Positions 45,349 through 62,411 of a stretch of 64,000 bases of DNA are shown here, one piece after another. Location: contig NZ_JAOALK010000033.1 of the NCBI RefSeq assembly GCF_025154055.1, forward strand, positions 175,968-239,967, in the 5' to 3' direction. The DNA is from Aquibacillus koreensis. GTDB taxonomy: Bacteria; Bacillota; Bacilli; Bacillales; Amphibacillaceae. The notes under the pieces are model-generated. The model had not been told where the DNA came from, searched no databases, and saw only the letters and a list, made by a program, of their open reading frames with translations. Every line of letters starts with the position of its first letter. Within the stretch, counting starts at the first letter, position 1. Made by a program: the position numbers and the translations under genes.

Positions 45349-45363
45349 TCATGGCAAAAGAAC

Positions 45364-48858
<3,495 letters not shown>

Positions 48859-48956
48859 TTTGCGCCCTCCTAACATTTTCCCTAACCTATAACAAAAGCT
48901 AACTTATGTACGTTTCTTTAACAGAAACCATACAACACGTGCCCCTTTAATCATTG

Positions 48957-48988
48957 AAATGGGAGGAGGATTATTCCCCCTCCCATTT
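48957..48988 (-). promoter_or_regulatory. Hairpin between gapA and pgk
   Basis: AAATGGGAGG and CCTCCCATTT pair across a 12-nt loop. There is no T-run, so it is more likely an mRNA-stability or processing element than a terminator; it could raise gapA mRNA over the downstream genes. Confidence 0.5.
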
Positions 48989-49026
48989 ACATTTCCTATT
49001 ATTACTAATTTCTATTCAAGGTTTTA

Positions 49027-51101
<2,075 letters not shown>

Positions 51102-51137
51102 GACGTAACTCCTTTTATCTTTCTCCCCGGGCTAATT

Positions 51138-51165
51138 ATGTCCCTGCTAGTCATAAAATGTCCCA
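51138..51165 (-). promoter_or_regulatory. CggR operator
   Basis: On the minus strand two half-sites TGGGACATTTTATGAC and CAGGGACATAATTAG form the direct repeat known for CggR (GGGAC repeated after 20 bp). It lies between the promoter and the cggR gene, so bound CggR blocks elongation. Confidence 0.82.
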
Positions 51166-51197
51166 CCAGCGCCAAAAAAATTCCTCTTGCATAAATT

Positions 51198-51226
51198 ATT
51201 GTATCAGATGCCTCATTTTACCACAA
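51198..51226 (-). promoter_or_regulatory. cggR-gapA operon promoter
   Basis: -35 TTGTGG (51221-51226), 17-bp spacer, -10 TACAAT (51198-51203). It lies 33 bp upstream of the CggR operator. Confidence 0.7.
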
Positions 51227-51319
51227 CTAATTTCTACATATTTTTCGTTAAGATTGTGTGAAAAGTCTAGAGTTATTTACATGTTTTTGTTAAATCTCTC
51301 TTGACTTTTTTATACTATA

Positions 51320-51553
51320 CTAAACTAAATGTTTGCTGATATGATCGATGCTAACTTGTCCATAATCGACTTCTACGCCGTCAATTTCAACTACTGGGAT
51401 CATCAACTGATATTTCTCTAACAAATCATCATTTTGATAAATATCGACTTCTTTCAACTCAAATGGATGGTCTAGTTGTAAAAATTCTAGCAATTGCTTG
51501 GCATCTTCACATAAAGGGCAGTTTACTTTTGTATACAAGATAACTAGTTTCAT
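51320..51553 (-). CDS. Glutaredoxin-family protein
   Basis: The start at 51553 (MKLVILYTKVNCPLCEDAKQ) follows AGAAGGATG. The 77-residue thioredoxin-fold protein has a CPLC redox pair (C12 and C15) and the cis-proline in MIPVVEID. It may reduce mixed disulfides; the CPLC motif differs from classical CPYC glutaredoxins. It stands between the cggR promoter and ldh, transcribed in the same direction as cggR. Confidence 0.85.
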   Translation of the reverse strand: MKLVILYTKVNCPLCEDAKQLLEFLQLDHPFELKEVDIYQNDDLLEKYQLMIPVVEIDGVEVDYGQVSIDHISKHLV

Positions 51554-51656
51554 TGTGATCATCCTTCTCATCTATACCGTTATTTTCGCATATTTGTTAG
51601 GAAAAATAAAATAATTGGGTTCCTTTGTGATGCGTTACTGGATTATTGGTGGGTAA

Positions 51657-51775
51657 CGCTAAATTATTACTAAGTGTCGCTAATAAATGCAAAGTGTCGC
51701 CAAATTAATGGACAAAATCGCTAAATTATAGCACTTTGCAGCTAAATTATAGCTCCTCACCGCTAAATTACCGTC
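51657..51775. repeat. Tandem GCTAAATTA array with 20-21-bp period
   Basis: Six copies of a CGCTAAATTA-like word begin near 51657, 51678, 51698, 51719, 51740 and 51760 (periods 21, 20, 21, 21 and 20), some altered (CGCTAATAAA, CGCCAAATTA, CAGCTAAATT). About two helical turns separate the copies, so all lie on one DNA face. The spacers (AGTGTCG, GCACTTTG and similar) are less conserved. It fills the gap between the glutaredoxin and ldh genes. Confidence 0.7.
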
Positions 51776-51806
51776 TCACAAGGAGCTCATCAACCATTTT
51801 TAAAAG

Positions 51807-51840
51807 TAAAACTCCTCTAATACGACTAATAGAGGAGTTT
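51807..51840 (-). terminator. Terminator after ldh
   Basis: On the minus strand AAACTCCTCTA and TAGAGGAGTTT form a perfect 11-bp stem with a 10-nt loop, followed by TACTTTT. Confidence 0.82.
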
Positions 51841-51848
51841 CGTCACCG

Positions 51849-53121
<1,273 letters not shown>

Positions 53122-54066
53122 CTAAAAAGACTGTTTAATGTTGTCTAGCTGTGATTCAATCGCGAATTCAACACCTGCTTTTCCTTCTTTTACTAACCCA
53201 TAAATATACGAGAGGCTTACTACGAATAAGTTAATCCCTAAACCGAATGCACTTCCTAAACTATCTACAGCACTATTGTCAATAATAAGGGTACGATCGT
53301 TTCCAAGTAGATCGTTCAGTACTTTTAACAAGTCATTAGAAGGGTTAGGGGTAGTTAGAATGATTCCATCTACGCCATTTTCAACTGCAAGTTTCACTTT
53401 CTCCTCACTGAAATTACCTTTCAAATAAATAGGGATCGTGACAGAATCCCTTATATAGGCTAGATCTGCCCAAGTAACACTTGGCTTGAATGCTACTTCT
53501 TCTAGTTCCTCAAAGTACGACTCTGCTCTACTCTTTCCATATACTCTCCTAATGAAGAAGGGGTCTACTGCAAAGTTAGCATAACCATTGGTCAAGATGG
53601 ATTCATTTCCCGCTAGAGGTGAGGCATCCAGTGAGATCACAATAGCTTGGTAGCCTGCAAGTTCTGCACGTTGAGCAAAGCTCTTGGCAATATTCGAATC
53701 ATTTGGATAATCCAACTGAAACCAACGAACCCCACCCTCGTTTACATCAGCAATTTCCTCTAATGTGTAAGAAGAAAAAGTACTTGCTATAAATGGAACC
53801 CCTTTATCTGTAGCCGCCTTAGCAACTGCTAGCTCACCATCTTCATGAACTAGGCACAGAGATGGTGCTGGTGCTAATAATAAGGGACCAGTGATTGTTT
53901 TTCCATGTAGTATTTTGTGAATATCTACATCTCTATTGTTTTTTCGCTCTAATGGGTTTGTCAAAGATTGATTATATAAAGCATCGTTCGTTCCAAACAC
54001 ATGTGCAATATACTTATTAAATTGTTCTTCTATTGATACTTCCGTATGATTATTTCTCTGAACCAT
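53122..54066 (-). CDS. Degenerate alpha-hydroxy-acid oxidase/lactate monooxygenase-like protein
   Basis: The 314-residue protein follows the FMN-dependent alpha-hydroxy-acid oxidase fold (LLLAPAPSLCLVHEDGELAV near 62-81, WFQLDYPND near 115-123, PIYLKGNFS with conserved Lys216). The active-site block that should read SNHGGRQ is replaced by LTTPNPSND (237-245), so the catalytic His and Arg are missing, and the second FMN-phosphate block (DSGIRRG) is replaced by DNSAVDS. It is shorter than the usual 370-390 residues. It may bind flavin without oxidase activity. GGAGGGA precedes the ATG. An S-box lies 437 bp upstream. Confidence 0.72.
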   Translation of the reverse strand: MVQRNNHTEVSIEEQFNKYIAHVFGTNDALYNQSLTNPLERKNNRDVDIHKILHGKTITGPLLLAPAPSLCLVHEDGELAVAKAATDKGVPFIASTFSSYTLEEIADVNEGGVRWFQLDYPNDSNIAKSFAQRAELAGYQAIVISLDASPLAGNESILTNGYANFAVDPFFIRRVYGKSRAESYFEELEEVAFKPSVTWADLAYIRDSVTIPIYLKGNFSEEKVKLAVENGVDGIILTTPNPSNDLLKVLNDLLGNDRTLIIDNSAVDSLGSAFGLGINLFVVSLSYIYGLVKEGKAGVEFAIESQLDNIKQSF

Positions 54067-54182
54067 GTCGATCCCTCCAAGAATTTTTATGAGCTTGCCT
54101 AAGCAATAGCGTCTTGAAAAAAGTTGCTTGAGATTGAATTTAAATAAGGTGCGTGTAACACGGAGAACTGTGTGTAATATAA

Positions 54183-54404
54183 GCGGCTATGAGAGACCTT
54201 ATTTTCATGTTTTAGGCCGATTTTGAACCTGAGCGGCTATACAGTTCGCTATTTAAACAAAATGCCGGCTTAATCAATGAAATCAGGGCAAATAAGGGCT
54301 CTGGTAGCCGCTAAGATCCTATAACCCTAGATTTTAGCCAAATAAGAGCTTTCATAGCCGCCAAAATTCACCTCATCACTTACCGGCTATGAGCGCGCTT
54401 ATTT
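54183..54404. repeat. Intergenic four- to five-unit element (FFRR), locus B
   Basis: Units GCGGCTATGAGAGACCTTAT (54183, forward), GCGGCTATACAGTTCGCTAT (54232, forward), reverse units ending TGGTAGCCGC (54290) and CATAGCCGC (54340), and an extra forward unit near 54383 (CCGGCTATGAGCGCGCTTAT). Spacing 49, 58 and 50 bp repeats that of the other three loci; the core belongs with the 2503 locus. It lies between the orphan S-box and the gene downstream on the minus strand. Confidence 0.78.
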
Positions 54405-54502
54405 ACAAGTAATGCACAGAATTACCTTCCAAAATAGGGCACAAAACGACTTAGTTACGTCCCATTTTCCGTTAAAAGCATTCATGTATAAGAAAAGAAT
54501 CC

Positions 54503-54660
54503 AATAAAAAAACTCCCTGAAATAAAATCAGAGAGAGTTCATGTTTAAGAGCCCTCTCTTATCTCTCAAACATTCGTTTGCAGGATGTAGCACCTAAAGC
54601 GCAATGCTTTTGGTTGCTGGGTTTCATAGGGCCAGTCCCTCCACCACTCTTGATAAGAGA
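54503..54660 (-). promoter_or_regulatory. SAM (S-box) riboswitch 1, apparently orphaned
   Basis: The aptamer starts CTCTTATCAAGAGTGGTGG at 54660 and carries GGGACTGGCCCTATGAAACC, CAGCAACC, GGTGCTACATCC and the closing GAGAGATAAGAG. The terminator AACTCTCTCTGA/TTTCAGGGAGTT with seven T follows (54503-54539). It begins 15 bp after the hom stop on the same strand. No methionine gene lies downstream: the next gene is the degenerate lactate-oxidase-like one, 437 bp away beyond a repeat element. Confidence 0.92.
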
Positions 54661-54674
54661 ATATTGCTATATAA

Positions 54675-55904
54675 TTATGCGAGAACTTTTTGATTAATTG
54701 ATACAAAGTTATGTTTCATTTTAAATGCTTCTAGCTGATCACATTGCTTAACAATCGACTTAATTAGCTCATTATTTGCTAGCACACGCGTACATGTAAT
54801 AGTACTTAGACCATAAGGGATTTCCCATTGGTCCAATCTATGTAATTGATGCACCGGATCAAGTGAGCCTACGAGCAGCCATTCTTCTTCCTGCAGTTGA
54901 TTTGTTTCAACAAAGGTTTGTGCTGTGGGAATGGATGATACTTCTTTTAATTCGTAAATACTGATGAGATCCTCCAACATTGCACTAGCTGTAGGCAAGG
55001 CGCCTGCTCCAGGTCCTTGAAAAGATAACTCTCCTACCACGTCTCCAGTCACATTGATTGCATTGTTTACACCTTCCACTGCATACAAGGCATGTGACTT
55101 TGGAATTAATATAGGCTCCACGGATGCATGAATTTTGCCACCACTTATCTCTATTGTAGCAACATGCTTCATGCGTGCATCGAGCGATTTCGCAGCTAAA
55201 AGGTGTTCATATTGAATATTTCTAATTCCCTGCACTTCTACCTTATCCCATGCTGGTTGATGTCCAAATAGAAGTTCACTGATAATCATTAATTTATAGA
55301 AAGCGTCCCATCCATCGATATCATTGGATGGGTCTGCCTCTGCATACCCTTTTTGTTGAGCAACCGCAAGTACATCTACAAAAGCAGCTTGATTTTCACG
55401 CATCGTAGATAGGATAAAATTCGATGTTCCGTTAAGAATTGCTTCCACTTTTATCGTTTCATTTACGCGAAGGACATGCTTTAGTGTACGAATAATAGGA
55501 ATACCACCAGCCACTGCAGCTTCATACTCTAGTCTAACGCCATGTTGCTGCGCTTTCCTTTTTAATTCATACCCTTTATGAGCAAGTAATTCCTTATTCG
55601 CAGTAATGACATGCAAACCACGTTCCATTGCCTTCCTAATATAGGTGTAACCGGGTTCAACACCTACAATTGCTTCCATTACAATATCTAAGTCGGATAT
55701 TTGAAGAATGTCTTCAATATTTGAGCTGAGTAGGATGTCTGCTTGGATGTCTCTTTGCTTTGTTTCATCTTGAACTAAAATCCCAACGATTCTTACTTTT
55801 TTATGTAGGATTGCTTCAAGACGCTTTTGATGCGTTTGGACAACTTGATAAACACCTTTACCAACCGTTCCAAACCCTAATAAAGCAACTTTTATTTCAC
55901 TCAT
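54675..55904 (-). CDS. hom: Homoserine dehydrogenase
   Basis: The start at 55904 (MSEIKVALLGFGTVGKGVYQ) follows GAGGGTGG by 5 bp. The 409-residue enzyme has the NAD(P) motif GFGTVGKG, TANKELLAHKG (near 100-110), catalytic Lys in EADPSNDIDGWDAFYKL (near 189-205) and a C-terminal part (from about 330) that resembles a reduced ACT-like domain. It reduces aspartate semialdehyde to homoserine, the substrate of MetX. It follows the acyl-CoA synthetase by 28 bp in the sulfur cluster. Confidence 0.93.
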   Translation of the reverse strand: MSEIKVALLGFGTVGKGVYQVVQTHQKRLEAILHKKVRIVGILVQDETKQRDIQADILLSSNIEDILQISDLDIVMEAIVGVEPGYTYIRKAMERGLHVITANKELLAHKGYELKRKAQQHGVRLEYEAAVAGGIPIIRTLKHVLRVNETIKVEAILNGTSNFILSTMRENQAAFVDVLAVAQQKGYAEADPSNDIDGWDAFYKLMIISELLFGHQPAWDKVEVQGIRNIQYEHLLAAKSLDARMKHVATIEISGGKIHASVEPILIPKSHALYAVEGVNNAINVTGDVVGELSFQGPGAGALPTASAMLEDLISIYELKEVSSIPTAQTFVETNQLQEEEWLLVGSLDPVHQLHRLDQWEIPYGLSTITCTRVLANNELIKSIVKQCDQLEAFKMKHNFVSINQKVLA

Positions 55905-55932
55905 TGTTTCCACCCTCATTTCCAACTATCCT

Positions 55933-57606
55933 TTAGGCATGAAGCTTTTGTAGCTCTTGCTCTTTTAATTTTCTTCGTAAAATCTTTCCACTAATCTTTG
56001 TTTTCGGCAACTCATCTACGACTTCAATTTCTCTTGGTGCTGCGTGTGCAGATAAGTTTTTGCGTACAAACAGTCGAATCTCTTCTAATAAAGCCTCTGA
56101 TTCCACAAAACCTGTTCGAAGTGTAATGAAGGCTTTAACAATTTCCCCACGGATCGGGTCTGGTTTACCAACTACACCTGCTTCTGACACTGCAGGATGC
56201 TCAATTAATTTACTTTCTACTTCAAATGGTCCAATTCTTTCTCCAGCCGAATTGATCATATCATCACTACGACCTTGGAAAAATACATAGCCCTCTTCAT
56301 CTTGTAGTGCTAGATCACCAGAGATGTACCAACCTTCATATAGAAAGTAAGAATTAAACTTATCTTTATTTCCCCAAATCTCTTTCATTAATCCTGGCCA
56401 TGGAGCACGGATCGCTAATTGACCAACACTTCCACGTGGCAGTTCATTTCCTTCTGAATCTAGAATCCCCACCGTAATACCTGGGAATGGTCTACCCATC
56501 GAACCTGGTTTAATTTTTTCATTCGGAAGGTTTACAATTAAATGTCCACCTGTTTCAGTCATCCACCATGTGTCATGAATCCGTAATCCAAGGTTATTCC
56601 ATGCCCAGTGGATTACTTCTGGATTTAGTGGCTCACCTACACTTAAAATATGTCTTAATGAGGACAAGTCATATTCTTTAAAAATTTCTCCTTGTGATAA
56701 CAACATACGAAATGCCGTCGGAGCACTATACCACGTTGTAACTTTCAATTCTGCAATTAATTGATACCAATTTTCCGCTTTAAAACGACCACCTTGAATG
56801 ACGATCGTCGCACGATTTAACCAAGGCGCAAACAGACCGTACACACTACCAGTAACCCAACCTGGGTGTGACGTGCACCAATACACGTCATCCTCTTGGA
56901 TATCCAATACCCATTTGCCAGAGATGATGTGGTGAATCATCGAGCGATGTGCATGTAACACACCTTTTGGTTTACCAGTGGAGCCGCTCGTATAATGGAT
57001 AATTAATCCGTCTTCTAAGTCAACCCACTCTACTAAACTTTCTTTTGCTGGAGCTTGTGGAAGGGCATCGATCTCCTCAGCAAAAAGAATCGTTTCTAAC
57101 GAAGGAATATCTTTTTGGGGAACACGCTTCACTAGTTCCTTATCCGTAATTAATACAGTTCCTTTACAATCATTGATTCTATCTTTTACGGCTTCTTCCA
57201 TAAATGCTTCGAACAAAGGACCTGCAATCGCACCAATCTTAATGACAGCTAAAATCGAAATATAACATGCAGGTGTTTTCGGTAAAAATACAAAAACACG
57301 ATCACCTTTTTGTACGCCATGATCTTTCAACACTTGAGCATAATGATCTGTTTGGTGTTTTACTTCATTAAATGTTAATGACTTTCGCTCATCACCATTG
57401 ATATAATGTAGGGCAATTTTGTCGCCATAGCCTTCCTCTACATGACGATCGATCGTCTCATAGGCAGCATTAACTTTTCCTGTTTGGAAGTAGCTAAGCT
57501 CTTTTGCCGCATCTTCCCACTCAAATGTATCTTTTACTTGATCATAGTTTTCTAGATTGTATGAACCTGCAATAGCTTTAATTTCGTTTATCTCTTTTGC
57601 TGACAT
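55933..57606 (-). CDS. Acetyl-CoA synthetase (AcsA-like acyl-CoA ligase)
   Basis: The 557-residue AMP-forming ligase has the P-loop YTSGSTGKPKGV (near 205-216), TWWMTETGG (near 345-353), YISGDLALQDEEGYVFFQGR (near 424-443) and the acetylated-lysine motif KTKISGKILRR near the C-terminus (Lys in SGK). It makes acetyl-CoA from acetate, CoA and ATP. AAAGGGGGAT precedes the ATG. Its place between ssuB and hom in a methionine cluster suggests it supplies acetyl-CoA for homoserine acetylation; it may equally use another short acid. Confidence 0.88.
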   Translation of the reverse strand: MSAKEINEIKAIAGSYNLENYDQVKDTFEWEDAAKELSYFQTGKVNAAYETIDRHVEEGYGDKIALHYINGDERKSLTFNEVKHQTDHYAQVLKDHGVQKGDRVFVFLPKTPACYISILAVIKIGAIAGPLFEAFMEEAVKDRINDCKGTVLITDKELVKRVPQKDIPSLETILFAEEIDALPQAPAKESLVEWVDLEDGLIIHYTSGSTGKPKGVLHAHRSMIHHIISGKWVLDIQEDDVYWCTSHPGWVTGSVYGLFAPWLNRATIVIQGGRFKAENWYQLIAELKVTTWYSAPTAFRMLLSQGEIFKEYDLSSLRHILSVGEPLNPEVIHWAWNNLGLRIHDTWWMTETGGHLIVNLPNEKIKPGSMGRPFPGITVGILDSEGNELPRGSVGQLAIRAPWPGLMKEIWGNKDKFNSYFLYEGWYISGDLALQDEEGYVFFQGRSDDMINSAGERIGPFEVESKLIEHPAVSEAGVVGKPDPIRGEIVKAFITLRTGFVESEALLEEIRLFVRKNLSAHAAPREIEVVDELPKTKISGKILRRKLKEQELQKLHA

Positions 57607-57633
57607 GGTCAGATCCCCCTTTGTTTTCGATAG

Positions 57634-58377
57634 CTATGAAGTAATGGAACTAGGTTTATTTAAATCAAGGCTTTCTAAAATCTCTGTTTTTAGTGCAGCC
57701 ATTTTTTCACTACCTCTTGCTCGTGGACGTTTTTCTTCTATTAAAATATCTCTGTCAATTTCACCAGGCTGTCCGCGAAGAATGATCACGCGATCACACA
57801 AGTAAAGTGCCTCATCGATATCATGTGTAACCAGAACAATTGTAGATTGATATGTTTTCCACACATCTAATAACAAATCTTGTAATTGCATTTTCGTAAA
57901 AGCATCTAATGCACTAAACGGTTCATCTAATAAAAGGATTTCCGGAGATGTTACAAGTGCTCTAGCGATTGCTACACGCTGCGCCATGCCCCCAGATAAT
58001 TCTCTCGGGTAGAGGTGTTCGTTTCCTTGCAGGCCAACGCTTTCGATATACTCTTTAGCTAGCACTTCTTTTTCCTGTTTCTTTCCTTTTAATCCAAAAG
58101 TCACATTTTCTAATACATCTAACCATGGCAATAGTCGAGGTTCTTGAAAAATAAAACCTGTCGTATCATGAATCTCTTTTGATGTGTTGCCATTGATGGA
58201 AATATCTCCATCATAGTCGGTATCAAGACCGGAGATGGCACGAAGGATCGTACTTTTTCCACATCCACTTGTTCCTAAAAGTCCAATAATCTCACCTGGC
58301 TTAGCTGAAAAGGAAATATTTTGAACAGCTGTTTTGCCTTTAAACGTTCTACCTACATTGTGTAATTCCAAGCTCAT
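57634..58377 (-). CDS. ssuB: Sulfonate-type ABC transporter ATP-binding protein (SsuB-like)
   Basis: The 247-residue ATPase has Walker A GTSGCGKST (near 35-43), Q-loop FQEPRLLPW (near 78-86, the LLPW form is typical of Ssu/Tau transporters), signature LSGGMAQRVAIARAL and Walker B LLLDEPFSALD. AACGGGAGG precedes the ATG, 16 bp after ssuC. It drives import with the neighbouring permease and binding protein. Confidence 0.9.
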   Translation of the reverse strand: MSLELHNVGRTFKGKTAVQNISFSAKPGEIIGLLGTSGCGKSTILRAISGLDTDYDGDISINGNTSKEIHDTTGFIFQEPRLLPWLDVLENVTFGLKGKKQEKEVLAKEYIESVGLQGNEHLYPRELSGGMAQRVAIARALVTSPEILLLDEPFSALDAFTKMQLQDLLLDVWKTYQSTIVLVTHDIDEALYLCDRVIILRGQPGEIDRDILIEEKRPRARGSEKMAALKTEILESLDLNKPSSITS

Positions 58378-58393
58378 TCGCTATACCTCCCGT

Positions 58394-59245
58394 TTAAGAT
58401 TTCACCAAGCGATCTTGCCAGTGTAGTGATTTTGTTTCAATTGCTTTTAAGATCCAATCCGATAGTTTACCAATAATCGCAAATAAAACGATACTTGCAA
58501 TGATTGTTTCTGGTTGTGCCATGTTTTGCCCATAAACCAATAAGAAACCTAACCCCTGACTAGCACCCATTAGTTCTGCAGCAACAACAAACATCCAACC
58601 TAATCCTAAACCACTTCGTAAACCAACTAAGAAAGAAGGCATCGAAGCTGGTAGAATAATTCTTGTGATTAATTGAAATGTATTTAATCCATACATTTTT
58701 CCAACTTCTATGATTTTACGATCGACACCTAAGATCCCACTAACAATGTTAAGGTAAACCGGAAAAAATACGCCGACTGCGATCATGGCGATTTTCGAAG
58801 GTTCTCCAATTCCCATCCATAAAATAAATAATGGTACCCATGCTAGAGATGGAATCGAACGAAACGCTTGGATCATTGGGTCAAATAACTGCTCTGCATT
58901 CTTAAAGAATCCAACGAGGGAACCAAGCACAATAGCAACGCCCGTACCGAGGACAAATCCTGCAAATACCCGGTACGTCGTTACACCAATATGGCCCCAT
59001 AAAGATCCATCTTTCGCTAGCTCTACGATTGTTAAAAAGATAACCGATGGTGCAGGAAGCTGATAAGGAGGAAAAACTCCCATTTTGCTTAGTAGCTCCC
59101 ACACCAAAATCAAAATGATTGGAAAAATGCTACCTAAAAGGACTGGCTTCCATCCTTTTAGGTTACGTTTTGCACGCGGACGATCGATACTTTTCTCAGG
59201 TACCACTACACCATCAGCTGCGTAGCTACTCTCTTGATTTGCCAT
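58394..59245 (-). CDS. ssuC: Sulfonate-type ABC transporter permease (SsuC-like)
   Basis: The 283-residue protein has six hydrophobic helices and the EAA-type loop GVDRKIIEVGKMYGLNTFQL near 172-191. An N-terminal cytoplasmic segment (1-30) is basic. GGAGGG precedes ATG 59245. Aliphatic sulfonate or taurine is the usual substrate in this family; nitrate or thiamine-precursor transport is less likely given the methionine neighbours. Confidence 0.9.
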   Translation of the reverse strand: MANQESSYAADGVVVPEKSIDRPRAKRNLKGWKPVLLGSIFPIILILVWELLSKMGVFPPYQLPAPSVIFLTIVELAKDGSLWGHIGVTTYRVFAGFVLGTGVAIVLGSLVGFFKNAEQLFDPMIQAFRSIPSLAWVPLFILWMGIGEPSKIAMIAVGVFFPVYLNIVSGILGVDRKIIEVGKMYGLNTFQLITRIILPASMPSFLVGLRSGLGLGWMFVVAAELMGASQGLGFLLVYGQNMAQPETIIASIVLFAIIGKLSDWILKAIETKSLHWQDRLVKS

Positions 59246-59273
59246 TTGTTTTCCCTCCGATCAACTATGCTTA

Positions 59274-60278
59274 TTATTCTCCGATTACTTCTTCTGCAAA
59301 TGATGGATCAATTAAATCATTTGTTGTTTGTTCCACATCTACGCTCTCTTTAATGTCTCCACCTTCTTGCAATACTTTACCTGCAGCAATAAGTGCTTCA
59401 ATGTGTGTATCACCAGGTACTGGGTTCGAGAAGTCGTTACGCTCTAATTGTTTTTTCGCCACTTCTACATCAATACCAGCTTCTTCTGCTAGAAGTTCTG
59501 CAGCTTCTTCCGGATTCTCAATGATCCAGTTTCTAGCTTTTTCGTATAGTTCGATTACTTTGTTTACGTATTCTGGATGATTTTCAGCAAAAGCTTCTCT
59601 AACATTCAAGAAACCATACGTATTAAAGTCTGCATTTCGATAGAAAAGCTCTGCACCTGCTTCTAACTCTAAACGAGCCATGTGTGGATCAAGACCAGCC
59701 CAAGCATCTACGTCTCCATTTGTAAGTGCTGAACCACCGTCAGCATGTTGTAAGTTTACTAGCTCAATTTCATCAATCGAAATACCTTCTGCCGCTAAAG
59801 AACGAGCTAAGAAAATATATGGATCTGTACCGAGTGTTGCTGCTACTTTTTTACCTTTTAAGTCTTCTAATGAAGCAATACCAGATCCTTCATTTGTTAC
59901 TAATGCAGTCCATTCTGGTTTAGAGTAAATATATACGTTTTTGATTGGTGCCCCAGTTCCTTTTGACATAAGTGCCGCAGCACCTGCACTAGACCCGAAG
60001 TCAACACTGTCACTCTTCAAAAATTCTAATGCTTTGTTACTTCCTTGACTCAATGTCCAAGTTACGTCAATTTCTTCTTCAGCAAATGCTTCTTCAGCCC
60101 AACCAAACTTTTTCAAAACTAAACTTGTAGGTGAATAATATGCGTAATCTAATCTGATCTCCTCTGGCTTACCTTCCTCTGCACCACTTGTGGAACAGCC
60201 TGCTGCCACTACTAGCAATAAACCTAAAACTACGATCGTTAAGAAACTTCTAATATCAATCAATGGAATTCTTTTCAT
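59274..60278 (-). CDS. ssuA: Sulfonate-type ABC transporter substrate-binding lipoprotein (SsuA-like)
   Basis: The start at 60278 (MKRIPLIDIRSFLTIVVLGL) follows AGGGGGCAA; the longer frame overlaps metY. A signal peptide ends in the lipobox VAAGC (Cys28). The mature protein has the NMT1/SsuA layout (LDYAYYSPTSLVLKKFGW, SKGTGAPIKNVYIYSKPEWT, GKKVAATLGTDPYIFLAR). It binds the imported sulfur compound outside the cell. It lies 28 bp after metY, so the importer is under the metY S-box if there is no internal promoter. Confidence 0.9.
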   Translation of the reverse strand: MKRIPLIDIRSFLTIVVLGLLLVVAAGCSTSGAEEGKPEEIRLDYAYYSPTSLVLKKFGWAEEAFAEEEIDVTWTLSQGSNKALEFLKSDSVDFGSSAGAAALMSKGTGAPIKNVYIYSKPEWTALVTNEGSGIASLEDLKGKKVAATLGTDPYIFLARSLAAEGISIDEIELVNLQHADGGSALTNGDVDAWAGLDPHMARLELEAGAELFYRNADFNTYGFLNVREAFAENHPEYVNKVIELYEKARNWIIENPEEAAELLAEEAGIDVEVAKKQLERNDFSNPVPGDTHIEALIAAGKVLQEGGDIKESVDVEQTTNDLIDPSFAEEVIGE

Positions 60279-60306
60279 TAAAATTGCCCCCTGTTTGACC
60301 TGATTT

Positions 60307-62127
<1,821 letters not shown>

Positions 62128-62148
62128 TTACTGGGTTTTATAAAATCA

Positions 62149-62305
62149 AAAAAGCCCACTTCATAAGAAGAGGGCTGTATGTATCATCCTCCTCTTATCT
62201 GTCAGGAATTACTTCCTGCAGGAATTAGCACCTTTTCAAATGAACGAATCATTTGATGGTTGCCGGGCATCGTCGGGCCAGTCCCTCCGCCTCTCTGGAT
62301 AAGAG
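62149..62305 (-). promoter_or_regulatory. SAM (S-box) riboswitch 2, upstream of metY
   Basis: The aptamer begins CTCTTATCCAGAGAGGCGGA at 62305, with GGGACTGGCCCGACGATGCC, GGCAACC, GGTGCTAATTCCTGCAGG and closing GATAAGAG. The terminator AGCCCTCTTC/GAAGTGGGCT with six T is at 62149-62177. It lies 43 bp before the metY ATG and switches metY and the downstream ssu genes off at high SAM. The metX-metY gap (62107-62411) is mostly this element. Confidence 0.96.
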
Positions 62306-62411
62306 ATCCAAAAACTATTTAATTTTACTTTGTGGTTTGATTTATTTGATAATTAAGAGAATACTATGTTTTTAGATTTTTGTCAAAACTTTTTTTATTT
62401 TTTTTAGAATA

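Noticed and set aside
51657..51775. Possible CRISPR or oriC-like DnaA box array
   Set aside because: Copies are about 10 bp and degenerate, do not match TTATCCACA, and no dnaA or cas gene is nearby.
54503..54660. S-box read as a leader of hom
   Set aside because: The riboswitch lies after the hom stop on the same strand; its polarity points away from hom.
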